From: Saccharobesus litoralis
GTDB taxonomy: Bacteria > Pseudomonadota > Gammaproteobacteria > Enterobacterales > Alteromonadaceae
DNA: 64,000 bases
Assembly: GCF_003063625.1 (NCBI RefSeq)
Contig: NZ_CP026604.1
Location: 558,001 to 622,000 of the forward strand
Direction: 5' to 3'
Position 1 is the stretch's first letter; each line of letters begins with the position of its first letter. This document shows positions 29,291 through 38,288 of the stretch, in pieces. The notes below the pieces were generated by a model, which searched no databases, was not told the DNA's origin, and saw nothing but the letters and a program-made list of their open reading frames with translations. The translations under genes and the position numbers were made by a program.

Positions 29291-30684
29291 AGTGACACCT
29301 CGACTTTTGATTGATTAATTTCATTTTCTACATTTAAAGTGTCATTGCTTAGCAACTCGCCGCGAAAGGCTTTTGCCAGTATTGATTGAGTGAGTTTGTC
29401 TAATCGAGCTTTGGCTGCGTTGTATTGTTTTTCGACAGTGCCAGCTTGCTCAAACAACTGCTCAACTTTTTGCACGATAATTTTTTGTTCATCTAAAGGA
29501 GGAAGGTTTATATCTATGCTCTGCACAGTTGCTTTGTTAAGAGCTTTCTGATTATTACCAGCGCCTATCTTTCTCGTCTCTTCGTACCTTTCCCACAACA
29601 AATAGTAAAGATATTCAGGTAGTAAATGATATTCAGGAATGCGTAATGCCGCAGTATTTTGGTTGTGACAGGCTTCAGTTCTCAAGATCGCTGGTTGTCC
29701 ACGAGTTTTACCCTGCCCAATCATTGCTAACATTACAGTTCCCGACGGATGTAATTTAGTAGACGAATTCTCTAATCCTTTAATGGTTATTGTTTCTTTG
29801 GTATCAAAAATTTCACAGAATGCTACCTCAGAACTACTTACCCACTTAACATCTCCATTCCAATAAGAAGGCTCTGTTCTTTTTGGAGTAGAGCCAACAT
29901 GAACATCACAAATAGAACCAAGTTTTGAGGGAAGCCATCCGATGTCGTTCGTATCTTCAGTGTGGCTGGTATATGATTTAAATTTTCGATTTTGTTTTAG
30001 AAACTGCTCTTTCCAATAACTATCTATGTCATCAAGTCTAGGGAATTCAAAGTCATTCTCCTCACGCCAGTCTTTGGTGAGTTCACCTGAGGTGGCGGCG
30101 GCGAGGACGGATTGGCGGAAGCGTTTTAGGATGGTTGGAATTTTGTCTAGGCGTGCTTGTGCCGCTTCGACTTTAGCTAATATCGAATCCAGTTTATCTG
30201 CTATGCGTTTTTGGTCATTCTCTGGCGCCACTGGAACCATGTAATTTAGAAGATAATCTTTCGGCACACGTTTGTGACCAACAGAGCCAGACATATGCAC
30301 CTTACAACTGTCTACAAACTCTTTTGTTTTCACAAAAGCATGTAAGTAACGAGAGTCGATCCCGTTTGGTCTCATTACAAAGTATTCTGTGCTGCCAGCA
30401 CCGATACCATTAGGTAAATCAGTTACTAAAACACTTTTTCCATTTTCAAAGCAAGGAGTTATCTTTGCTAAGAGCACATCCCCGTTTTGAAAATGAGTAA
30501 ACCCTTTCTTACAGTCTCCCCACTTTCTTGATTCATACGTTAGTTTTTCATTAAGCTTTGTTGGTACATTGGCCATTGGAACAAAGCCGCAATCCAAGTC
30601 ATCTTCTAGGTCTTTAAATTTTTTATTTAGTATAATTAGTTCTTTAAGCTGAATAAATTCCCAACCCCGAGGCAACTGGCTCAT
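29287..30684 (-). CDS. hsdS: type I restriction enzyme specificity subunit
   Basis: 465 residues with the two target-recognition domains of HsdS. TRD1 spans about 1-190 (begins LPRGWEFIQLKELI) and TRD2 about 235-425 (begins GWLPSKLGSICDVHVG). They are separated by conserved helical spacers AKVEAAQARLDKIPTILKRFRQSVL (in outline) and YNAAKARLDKLTQSILAKAF. It determines the DNA site methylated or cut by the HsdM/HsdR complex. The target sequence cannot be read from the protein by eye. It is coupled to hsdM by an ATGA overlap and to DUF3800 downstream. Confidence 0.93.
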   Translation of the reverse strand: MSQLPRGWEFIQLKELIILNKKFKDLEDDLDCGFVPMANVPTKLNEKLTYESRKWGDCKKGFTHFQNGDVLLAKITPCFENGKSVLVTDLPNGIGAGSTEYFVMRPNGIDSRYLHAFVKTKEFVDSCKVHMSGSVGHKRVPKDYLLNYMVPVAPENDQKRIADKLDSILAKVEAAQARLDKIPTILKRFRQSVLAAATSGELTKDWREENDFEFPRLDDIDSYWKEQFLKQNRKFKSYTSHTEDTNDIGWLPSKLGSICDVHVGSTPKRTEPSYWNGDVKWVSSSEVAFCEIFDTKETITIKGLENSSTKLHPSGTVMLAMIGQGKTRGQPAILRTEACHNQNTAALRIPEYHLLPEYLYYLLWERYEETRKIGAGNNQKALNKATVQSIDINLPPLDEQKIIVQKVEQLFEQAGTVEKQYNAAKARLDKLTQSILAKAFRGELLSNDTLNVENEINQSKVEVSL

Positions 30685-32216
30685 ACACCAACCTCTTCAG
30701 CTTCTTCTGCTACATCTAACTCTACCAAAATAGACTGTAAATCTGTGATGGCACCTGCTAGCTCTTCTATCGCTTCATTAATTAATACATCAGGCTCTGG
30801 CAAGTTGGCAGCATCTTCAATGCTGTCATCACGTATCCAAGCTAGGTCAAGTGAATCGTCTTTAGCAGTGATTTCTCCACGAGTGAAACAACGTAAACGA
30901 CAAGTATCCACATCACCAACTTCGCTTGCTTTTTGGTTGTCGCCTTTATGTTGATCAATAAACGCTTGGCGTTTGGCTTCGTCAACTTGAGTTAGGTCGC
31001 TGCCAACCGCTTGATAGAATTCTTCAAAGTGCGCTTTAGTTAAAACAGTGCGCTTACCAAATTGCGGCATATTAGATCGTAGATCATATACCCATACTTT
31101 CTTCGTATTCCCCTTATCGAAAGAGCCTTTATCTTTATTGACATCGGTAGGCTTTTCAAAAAACAGCACATTGGTTTTTACACCTGCGGCGTAAAAGATA
31201 CCCGTTGGTAGCCTTAAAATAGTGTGCAGGTTGCACTTTTCCATCAGGTCGTTACGGATTTTACGACCTGTTGAACCTTCAAATAATACGTTGTCTGGCA
31301 ATACAACAGCGGCGCGGCCACCAGGCTTTAACATGCAGTGGTACATGGTGTGTAAAAACGCTAATTGCTTGTTAGAGGTGTAATGAACAAGGTCATCCCT
31401 TGTTGGTACACCGCCACCTTGTTTGGTGCCAAAAGGCGGGTTAGCTAATATTAAGCTAGCTTTTGGTAGGGCTTTACCTTCGTTTGATAGTGTGTCACCA
31501 AACAATACGCCTGCATTGGTATCGTCTACCGCTAAGTCGTGCAGCATTAAATTCATCATGGCTAGGCGGCGCGTATCAGGCACTAGCTCCATACCGAAGA
31601 ATGTACCATGTTGATATTTGTCGTAAGCGGCTTCGTCTAGCAATTTGATGTCGTTATTCTTTTCGATTTCATGGTGTGCTGCAATTAAGAAGCCACCGGT
31701 GCCCGCAGTTGGGTCAACAATGACATCCTCAAGGGTTGGCTTCATTAGCTCGACCATGATTTCAATCAGAACACGCGGGGTAAAGTATTGACCTGCACCG
31801 GATTTTTTCTCGCTGGCGTTTATTTCCAACAAGCCTTCGTACATATCACCTAAACCTTCGTGCTTGGCTGAGTACCAATCAAGGTTATCAATCTCTGTTA
31901 CGAGCTTGTTCAACGTGGCAGGTTTACGGATACAGGTCGAAGCATCGGCAAAAATGGCTTTGGTGATCAAAGAGCCATGAGTGCCTAAGTGAATCAGTAA
32001 CTTTTTATATTCTTCTAAACGCGTCGCGGCATTAAAGTTTTCGATATCTGTCCAGCGGTAACCTTGTGGGATAAGTTCATCTTGGCCTGTTTCTTCGACC
32101 ATCTTTAAGAAGATAAGATAGGTCAGCTCGTTGAGGTATTCATGGTAGGTAACACCGTCATCACGTAATAGGTTACATAGGTTCCAGAGTTTATTGATTA
32201 AATCTTGGGTGCTCAT
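30681..32216 (-). CDS. hsdM: type I restriction enzyme methylase subunit
   Basis: 511 residues. The N-terminal helical HsdM domain (LWNLCNLLRDDGVTYHEYLNEL in outline) comes before the N6-adenine methylase core. SAM-binding motif I is DPTAGTGGF and catalytic motif IV is NPPF in ANPPFGTKQGG. Length is normal. With HsdS it methylates adenine in the recognition site. It lies between the Fic gene and hsdS, sharing a 4-base overlap with hsdS. Confidence 0.95.
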   Translation of the reverse strand: MSTQDLINKLWNLCNLLRDDGVTYHEYLNELTYLIFLKMVEETGQDELIPQGYRWTDIENFNAATRLEEYKKLLIHLGTHGSLITKAIFADASTCIRKPATLNKLVTEIDNLDWYSAKHEGLGDMYEGLLEINASEKKSGAGQYFTPRVLIEIMVELMKPTLEDVIVDPTAGTGGFLIAAHHEIEKNNDIKLLDEAAYDKYQHGTFFGMELVPDTRRLAMMNLMLHDLAVDDTNAGVLFGDTLSNEGKALPKASLILANPPFGTKQGGGVPTRDDLVHYTSNKQLAFLHTMYHCMLKPGGRAAVVLPDNVLFEGSTGRKIRNDLMEKCNLHTILRLPTGIFYAAGVKTNVLFFEKPTDVNKDKGSFDKGNTKKVWVYDLRSNMPQFGKRTVLTKAHFEEFYQAVGSDLTQVDEAKRQAFIDQHKGDNQKASEVGDVDTCRLRCFTRGEITAKDDSLDLAWIRDDSIEDAANLPEPDVLINEAIEELAGAITDLQSILVELDVAEEAEEVGV

Positions 32217-32272
32217 GTTTATTAGTTCTTTCTATATTGTTGCTGTTAATTAACTTGGCTTTAGTCTGTTTG

Positions 32273-33346
32273 CTAGCTAGCAAACAAATTAAATAATTCA
32301 GTATTCAGGTAATAGTTATCTTTGCCGAGTTTATGTTTGGTCAACACACCAATTTCCACCAGTTGGTTCAAATATTTACTGGCAGTATTACGGTGCACTC
32401 CTAGTTCGCTTACTAAGAACTCAACTTTAGTGTACGGGTGAATAAACAGGTTGTTGATTAGCTCATGACTATATAATTTCGGCAATTGCGTTTTTATGAT
32501 TTGTTTGTGTTTTTGCATTAACGCCATAATGGCTTTTATCGTTTTTAGCGTATCTTGGCTGGTCACTTGCAACGCTCTTAACATGTAAAGTAACCATGGC
32601 TGCCAATTATTGGTATCTCTGACTTGTTGCAATAGTTGATAATATTCAGCTTTGTTGCGGTTGAGATAACGGGACAAATACAAAATTGGCGTACCTAACA
32701 AATTCTGTTTGCTTAAGAACAATATGTTCACAATACGGCCTGTTCTGCCATTGCCATCGTAAAAAGGATGAATGCTTTCAAATTGATGATGGATCAGCGC
32801 CATTTTAACTAAATCGTCGTAATCACTTAGCTCGTCGTTGTTGATGAAGGCCTCTAACTCGCTCATCAATTCAACAATTTCGTCCGCTGTTTGCGGTGGG
32901 GTGTACACCACTTCTTGCGTTTGCTGGTTACGCAGCTTTGTCCCACCTTGTTTTCTAAACCCTGCATCATTGTTTTCAATAATGCGTTGAATTTCGATTA
33001 TGGTGTTATTGGTTAATAAGCCTGTTTTTTTTACCGTTTCGTATCCCATTTCTAAAGCTTTCGCGTAGCTATGCACTTCTTTGGCGCTGTGCGATGTAAA
33101 TTGTTGAGACGGGTAATGACTGCGGTAGAGATCGTCTTGGGTGGTAATGATGTTTTCTATTTCTGAGCTTTCTTTTGCTTCTTGAAGCGATAGGGTCGCT
33201 AACAGTAAATATTGATTTGGTAAGGTTACAGCTAAGCCTTTTAATTCACCAAGCGCTTGATGTGCTTTGGCCGTTGCTTTTAAAACTTGCTTAGTTTCAA
33301 TATCGCCAAGCTGCTCCAGTGGGGTAATTTGGTAGTGGGTCGTCAT
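32273..33346 (-). CDS. Fic-family AMP-transferase with C-terminal winged helix
   Basis: 357 residues. An N-terminal Fic_N segment carries the inhibitory helix motif SSEIENI, which fits S/TxxxE(G/N), so this is a class II, self-inhibited Fic. The Fic core motif HPFYDGNGRTGR has His193. A winged helix at about 295-345 (VEFLVSELGVHRNTASKYLNQL) follows, so the protein may bind DNA. Fic proteins attach AMP or related groups to Ser/Thr/Tyr of targets. Its place between hsdR and hsdM, with repeated TTGTGCA sites just upstream, suggests that it controls the restriction operon or itself. Confidence 0.92.
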   Translation of the reverse strand: MTTHYQITPLEQLGDIETKQVLKATAKAHQALGELKGLAVTLPNQYLLLATLSLQEAKESSEIENIITTQDDLYRSHYPSQQFTSHSAKEVHSYAKALEMGYETVKKTGLLTNNTIIEIQRIIENNDAGFRKQGGTKLRNQQTQEVVYTPPQTADEIVELMSELEAFINNDELSDYDDLVKMALIHHQFESIHPFYDGNGRTGRIVNILFLSKQNLLGTPILYLSRYLNRNKAEYYQLLQQVRDTNNWQPWLLYMLRALQVTSQDTLKTIKAIMALMQKHKQIIKTQLPKLYSHELINNLFIHPYTKVEFLVSELGVHRNTASKYLNQLVEIGVLTKHKLGKDNYYLNTELFNLFAS

Positions 33347-33390
33347 TATTAGAAGTCTTCAGCGATTGTCACTGGCTTAAGCTTTGTTGT

Positions 33391-33524
33391 TTTTTGTGCA
33401 TGTTTTAATTACATGCACAAAAATTAAGATTATTTATGCGTATACTAGCATATATGCACAAGAAACTAGAGTTTTTTGTGTGTATGATTAAATGATGCAC
33501 AAGATTATTATAATCTTGTGCATC
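33391..33524 (-). promoter_or_regulatory. repeated TTGTGCA/TGCACAA sites upstream of the Fic gene
   Basis: Five heptamers lie at 33394-33400, 33414-33420, 33455-33461, 33496-33502 and 33516-33522. Four of them form two large palindromes: 33391-33423 (13-bp arms) and 33494-33524 (14-bp arms). The second runs into the hsdR stop codon. They lie 45-178 bases before the Fic start and are a strong operator candidate, possibly for the Fic protein's own winged helix. Confidence 0.6.
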
Positions 33525-36500
33525 AGCTGGCCCAGAGCGCTTGATTAAAATCATTCAAGATTTCAGCTAACGGTATATCAAATAGCTTGTTTGCTCTTTT
33601 CAAGCCACCCAATCTCTGTTTAAAGATACCTTGGTCTAGGCTAGGCTCATCGACAATAATATTCGCCTTCATTTGCGCGGCAATGGTGACTAACCACTCG
33701 CGTTGTGGTGTTTTCCATGGTTGGCTGGAGAGTATTTTATCAAGCGCCCTATCCACTCGTTGATCATAAGGCTCTAACGCTTCACCAATAGCGGCTTGGC
33801 GAATAAAGCCGATAATTCGAGCAGCGATATCTTCGTTTTTAACTTCTTTCCAAGCGACTTTTAAGTCTTGCTCACGAAATTCATTTTTCTCTAGTTCTAG
33901 CGCTAGCTCTTTAAGGCTATCGCGGGTTAATTCCCATGGCCTTTGAATAACAGTTTGGATTGCTACCATGCGGTTGCTATTAGCGCTGATAAAGTTATTA
34001 AACGCTGACAAATAATCTTCTGGCTTTTGGCCATTGCCGTAACCTGTTGAAGTGCCCGTAACAATGTCACCATGTTTTGAAATAACAATTTTATTATTAC
34101 CACCTGTACCTGTTACTTTCATATCAAGTAACTCACCTAAACCAGGGTGTTTGATAAACCAATCTGCAACCTCGGTTAACTTCATGCTTTTTAGCTCTTT
34201 GGCAAACTCTTTAGGTGGTTTGCCAACAATGCGTTCAAAGTCTGAGTTTTGATTTGATGACAGATAGTTCTTCTTACTTTGTAGCTTGGCGAGAAATTGG
34301 TCTTTGGCTAACTGTTGTAATTTAGGATCTGAACTGGTAGTTATTTCGGTTTCTAATTCAGTAAACGTGATATCTACTTTGGTAACAACTGGCTTCATGC
34401 TGTTGACCTTTTCCAGCTGTTTGTAAATATCTACGGCGTCGAAGATACGGAAGCGCTCTTTGGCAATGTCATCACAGCGGCGGGTAGCACGCCCTAGCAT
34501 TTGTTCAAACAAAATACGACTGTTTACCCGTCGCAAAAATACAAGGTTACAAATAGATGGAACATCAACGCCTGTTGTAAGCAAGTCGACGGTTACCGCT
34601 ATGTTCGGCAGTCGGTCGTTTTTGAATAAGCGGATCTTCTCAAGCGGTTTATCCGAAGCACCAGTGATTTTTTGAATCATGTCGTCATCGACCTCACCAT
34701 GATAGACCTCACAAGCATCTTTTAATGCTTCAACGACTTCATCTGCGTGTTTATCTGTGACGCAAAATATCAATGATTTTTCAGGAGAATACGGATCAAG
34801 TGAGTCGCTTTCAATTAGCCATTTGCATATTTCTTTGGTGAATTCTGGTGCGATGACTTTACGATTAAACTGTGCGACTTCAAAGTTTAGTTCGTCTGGG
34901 GTGTTAATTAAGTCTAACTGTTGCGTTTGAGGGTCGTATACCTGCACCTCCTCATTAACCGCGTACTTGATTCCATCAGTGTTCAACTTGGTATGAATAC
35001 GAATTGGCGGTAAGTGATCGACCAAATAGCCATCAATAACCGCCTCCGTATAGCTGTAGCTAAACACGGGATCACCGAAAATATCTTTTGTATGCAGTGC
35101 TGGAGTGGCAGTTAAACCGACTTTAAATGCATCGAAATATTCGATCACTGCGCGATACTTGGACATGTAGTCTTTTTGATCGCGAAACTTAACTTCTGTT
35201 TCACTTAATTCACGATCTAACAAATAACCACGGTGGCATTCATCAACAACAATACAGTCATATTGACCAACGCCTGGTTTAGCGCCATCATCTGATGGGT
35301 ACATAATACGTTTGACCAAACCTTGTACGGTGGCAACATGTACCTTGGTATCGTCATCAGGGTTAGGTTTTGGCGATTTTTCTGGCTCTATGCCTAGCAC
35401 TTCAAACGTGTCAGCAAAGGTATTGAGGTTTTCCATACGCACCTCACCAAAATCAGTTGTTGCCTGTACACCTAAAGCACTGCGGTCGACCAAGAATAAA
35501 ATACGACGAAAACGCTCTGCTTTTAGCAAGCGATAAACCAGTGCAATACAGGTTTTGGTTTTACCTGTACCTGTAGCCATAGCCACCATAGCTTTGTCTT
35601 TACCATCTTTGATGGCTTGTTCGACACTTAAAATCGCTTTCTTCTGGTAATCACGAAGTTTAAGCTCGTAATCAAACCCCATTTCATCAAGTTCACTGTT
35701 TGCTTGCTGCGGCGTTTGGCGAAGATAATCTTTTATTTCTTGTGGTTTATACCAACCTTTTAGTGCCTTTCGACGATTAGTATTGTCTCGAACATCTAGA
35801 AACCAAATGCCACTTTCCTGCTCTAGTTGTTTTAGATATGCACGGCCATTGGTGGCGAAAACTAGCGGTACGTTAAATTCCCCCCCTTCACCATTTGAAT
35901 AGCGAGCAGTTTCAACACCTTCAGGTAATTGCTCAATGCCACTGGCGTAGCGCTTGGCTTGATCAATCGCTCCGTAAACATTCTTAGCGGTCTTTTTCGC
36001 TTCAATCACTCCAACCAAAGTCATTCCCATGAAAAGCGCATAGTCGGCTGGACCTGATTTTGTAGGCCACTCGGCAATGGCTTTATTTTTATTTGGCTCT
36101 GGACGAGATCCTTTTGCGTAACGTAAGTTTTCGGTATCGGCTTCCCAGCCTGCATCAACCAACTGTTGATCGATTACCACACGAGTTTCAGCTTCATCCA
36201 TTTCAAATGGAGATTTTTCAATACGCTGAAGCTCGGCTGCTTGTTCTTCTTTTGGTTTGGCTTGGAATGTTTGGAAATAAATAACGTTAGCTTCGTCCAT
36301 CTTCTTACGATAGGCCGCTAGCGTTTGTTCATGTTCCTCTGCAACTTGTTCCCACACAGATTTGTCTAAAGCCATTTGTTCTGCGCGTTCGTGTTCTGCT
36401 TTAGCTTTTTCTGCTTCGATTTTACTTAATGCTTCTGCGTGTTTAATACGCTCTGTACTGCGTAAGGATTCTGTTTGTAGCTGCTTTATCTGCTCTTCTA

Positions 36501-36951
36501 ATTGGCGTACATATTCTGACGGATCTTTGGGTTTGACAAACTTTTTAACTTTAAACCCTTTAGCGGCGCTACCGCCAAAAGTGATATGAAACCACATAGA
36601 TAACGCATGACCAACCATCAATGACTTGAGTGCATCTCGATGGCTGTTGCTATCAAAAGTATGGGTGGCCGTGTTGCCAAGTTTACGGATGGTGTGGAAT
36701 GCATCGCGAACATTATCATCAAGGCGAAGGTTGTAATCAAGATCACGAAGCAAGTCGACCTGTTTGATTTTACTTCCTGCTTCAACCCCTATTCTCGCTG
36801 CAATGGTTTGTGCAATAGCTTCGCCTAGCTGGCGCATTTTAATTAATGAGGTGTTGGGATCTGAAGTGAAGTTTCGTTCGGCAGATTCAGCTAGTTGAAA
36901 GAGCCAATCATGATGCTCTTTTAGAAAGTCGAAATTGCTTGAACTCTCCAT
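33523..36951 (-). CDS. hsdR: type I restriction enzyme motor/nuclease subunit
   Basis: 1142 residues. An N-terminal DUF4145-like helical region (about 1-130) and a coiled coil (about 150-230) lead to an HsdR_N nuclease domain with AEWPTKSGPADYALF...GVIEAKK, the PD-(D/E)xK pattern. The SF2 helicase core has Walker A ATGTGKTKT and Walker B DECH. An EcoEI-type C-terminal domain follows. Length is normal for this subtype. It translocates DNA and cuts unmethylated foreign DNA with HsdM and HsdS. It is the first gene of the operon; the promoter should be in 36952-37080. Confidence 0.95.
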   Translation of the reverse strand: MESSSNFDFLKEHHDWLFQLAESAERNFTSDPNTSLIKMRQLGEAIAQTIAARIGVEAGSKIKQVDLLRDLDYNLRLDDNVRDAFHTIRKLGNTATHTFDSNSHRDALKSLMVGHALSMWFHITFGGSAAKGFKVKKFVKPKDPSEYVRQLEEQIKQLQTESLRSTERIKHAEALSKIEAEKAKAEHERAEQMALDKSVWEQVAEEHEQTLAAYRKKMDEANVIYFQTFQAKPKEEQAAELQRIEKSPFEMDEAETRVVIDQQLVDAGWEADTENLRYAKGSRPEPNKNKAIAEWPTKSGPADYALFMGMTLVGVIEAKKTAKNVYGAIDQAKRYASGIEQLPEGVETARYSNGEGGEFNVPLVFATNGRAYLKQLEQESGIWFLDVRDNTNRRKALKGWYKPQEIKDYLRQTPQQANSELDEMGFDYELKLRDYQKKAILSVEQAIKDGKDKAMVAMATGTGKTKTCIALVYRLLKAERFRRILFLVDRSALGVQATTDFGEVRMENLNTFADTFEVLGIEPEKSPKPNPDDDTKVHVATVQGLVKRIMYPSDDGAKPGVGQYDCIVVDECHRGYLLDRELSETEVKFRDQKDYMSKYRAVIEYFDAFKVGLTATPALHTKDIFGDPVFSYSYTEAVIDGYLVDHLPPIRIHTKLNTDGIKYAVNEEVQVYDPQTQQLDLINTPDELNFEVAQFNRKVIAPEFTKEICKWLIESDSLDPYSPEKSLIFCVTDKHADEVVEALKDACEVYHGEVDDDMIQKITGASDKPLEKIRLFKNDRLPNIAVTVDLLTTGVDVPSICNLVFLRRVNSRILFEQMLGRATRRCDDIAKERFRIFDAVDIYKQLEKVNSMKPVVTKVDITFTELETEITTSSDPKLQQLAKDQFLAKLQSKKNYLSSNQNSDFERIVGKPPKEFAKELKSMKLTEVADWFIKHPGLGELLDMKVTGTGGNNKIVISKHGDIVTGTSTGYGNGQKPEDYLSAFNNFISANSNRMVAIQTVIQRPWELTRDSLKELALELEKNEFREQDLKVAWKEVKNEDIAARIIGFIRQAAIGEALEPYDQRVDRALDKILSSQPWKTPQREWLVTIAAQMKANIIVDEPSLDQGIFKQRLGGLKRANKLFDIPLAEILNDFNQALWAS

Positions 36952-37101
36952 GTTATTTCCTTTTTAAACCGTTTCCACACAAGCACTTGTAGGCGGCGTA
37001 CGACAACGAAAGTGCTTTCAAAAATTAACATTTTTTCTATCATTTGTATAGATATTACGCAGCTATTTATAACAACCTTATGAGAGGGAAATCAGCAACC
37101 A

Positions 37102-37375
37102 CCGGCAAAGCCGGGGGTATGATGAAAGCCCCTAGAAGGGGCTAAAAAGTTTAAATATTCTCCAAGCGCATTTGCTCTTGGCGCTTTTCTTCTGTTTCCT
37201 GATTTTGGATGTATTCCCTCACGACTTTTTCTTCAAGTCCGACTGTACTCACGCAATAACCTCTTGCCCAAAAGTGACGTCCCGTAAAATTCCGTTTTAC
37301 TTGAAGATACTCCCTAAAAATCCTGATGGCAGATTTACCTTTTAAAAATCCAACCGTATTTGCAACACTGTACTG
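37102..37375 (-). pseudogene. IS200/IS605 TnpA remnant (C-terminal part) with end hairpins
   Basis: A minus-strand frame, without start, reads YSVANTVGFLKGKSAIRIF, then HFWARGYCVSTVGLEEKVVREYI, and stops at 37151. This is the C-terminal half of an IS200-type Y1 transposase. Past the stop are hairpins CCGGC/GCCGG (37102-37114) and AGCCCCT/AGGGGCT (37127-37143), as found at ends of such elements. The 5' half is missing: the sequence changes abruptly into an integrase remnant at about 37376. Confidence 0.85.
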
Positions 37376-37768
37376 ACAATTAAGTTATTAATTGAGCAAA
37401 AAGAACACTCGTACGACGTAGCTCCAAAAAATGAAGTTGTATATCTGAAACACGGAAAAACTAAAGTAGTAAAACGTCGCCGTGTTTTTTTAAGCCGAAA
37501 CAACCAACCATATAAGAGACCAGAGCTATCGACCACGCCTAAGCAATGGGCAAACTGGCTCCAAAAAGCGGGTGTTGAGCACCGTCCTCCTTATCAATTA
37601 CGCCACACTTATGCTAGTCGTATGTTAAAAGCAGAAGCAAACCATGTGTGGTTAGCCAAACAGTTAGGCCACACTGACTGGGGAATGATACGAACCATTT
37701 ACGGAAAATGGATCGACGAAGGAAATGACGAAATTGAAAAGCTGGCAAAGAACCTCGGTCAAATTTAA
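37376..37768 (+). pseudogene. tyrosine integrase remnant (C-terminal part)
   Basis: A plus-strand frame with no start runs into the stop at 37766. It contains the catalytic core LRHTYASRML (HxxR), LAKQLGHTDWGMI (the second His) and the Tyr nucleophile in IRTIYGKWI. The N-terminal two thirds are gone, replaced at the left by the IS200 remnant. It lies next to the right attachment repeat, where an island integrase is expected. Confidence 0.9.
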
Positions 37769-37783
37769 CTTTGACCTTAAACA

Positions 37784-37818
37784 AAAAAGCTCAAGTATAA
37801 AAATACTTGAGCTTTTTT
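37784..37818 (+). terminator. rho-independent terminator after the integrase remnant
   Basis: AAGCTCAAGTAT...ATACTTGAGCTT with long A and T runs, bidirectional. Beyond it, TTGGTATC is repeated at 37831-37838 and 37842-37849, possibly integrase arm sites. Confidence 0.8.
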
Positions 37819-37904
37819 TATGCCTAAAGCTTGGTATCTATTTGGTATCCATGCATTTGATACTTCAAAACACCGCTACAGGCCTTTATATATAAGGGAT
37901 TGAG

Positions 37905-37926
37905 ATTAAAATGGCATTTTAAAGCC
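37905..37926. repeat. right attachment-site repeat, inside the ybaB 3' end
   Basis: 22 bases covering the last codons and stop of ybaB. They match 25580-25601 except for one base (T/C at 37912). Confidence 0.75.
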
Positions 37927-38232
37927 TGGGGGCATTTGCATACCGCCGGTAACTTCGGCCATTTTATCTTTGTTAGTTTGCTCAACACGACGTACTGCGT
38001 CGTTAATTGCCGCGGCAATTAAGTCTTCTAGCATGTCTTTGTCGTCTTCCATTAGGCTATCGTCAATTTCAACACGGCGTACGTTGTGGTTACCCAGCAT
38101 GGTAACTTTAACCATTCCTGCACCGGCTTCGCCTGTGACTTCCATTTTGGCAATTTCTTCTTGCATCTTAGCCATGCGCTCTTGCATTTGCTGCGCTTGC
38201 TTCATGATGTTGCCCATTCCGCCTTTAAACAT
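37906..38232 (-). CDS. ybaB: YbaB/EbfC nucleoid-associated protein
   Basis: 108 residues with the family pattern: [24 protein letters not shown] helix in outline, the [15 protein letters not shown] strand and the [14 protein letters not shown] helix. It is a small dimeric DNA-binding protein of unclear cellular role. It follows dnaX by 56 bases, as in most Gammaproteobacteria. Its last codons are the integration target of the island, and the reading frame is preserved. recR, usually next, is not found in this window. Confidence 0.95.
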   Translation of the reverse strand: MFKGGMGNIMKQAQQMQERMAKMQEEIAKMEVTGEAGAGMVKVTMLGNHNVRRVEIDDSLMEDDKDMLEDLIAAAINDAVRRVEQTNKDKMAEVTGGMQMPPGFKMPF

Positions 38233-38288
38233 ATCTTTTTACCTTCTTAACTGTTTTGACCTAGAGTGCATCGTACAAAGTCGAATAA

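Larger units (their letters stand above)
25580..37926. mobile_element. integrative defence island in the 3' end of ybaB, about 12.3 kb
   Basis: Bounded by the 22-bp direct repeats at 25580-25601 and 37905-37926. The right repeat is inside intact ybaB, and an integrase C-terminal remnant lies 137 bases from it. Cargo, all on the minus strand, is AbiE toxin-antitoxin and a type I restriction-modification operon with Fic and DUF3800 proteins. The integrase is truncated, so the island is probably no longer self-mobile. Boundaries are inferred from the repeat and remnant. Confidence 0.7.
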
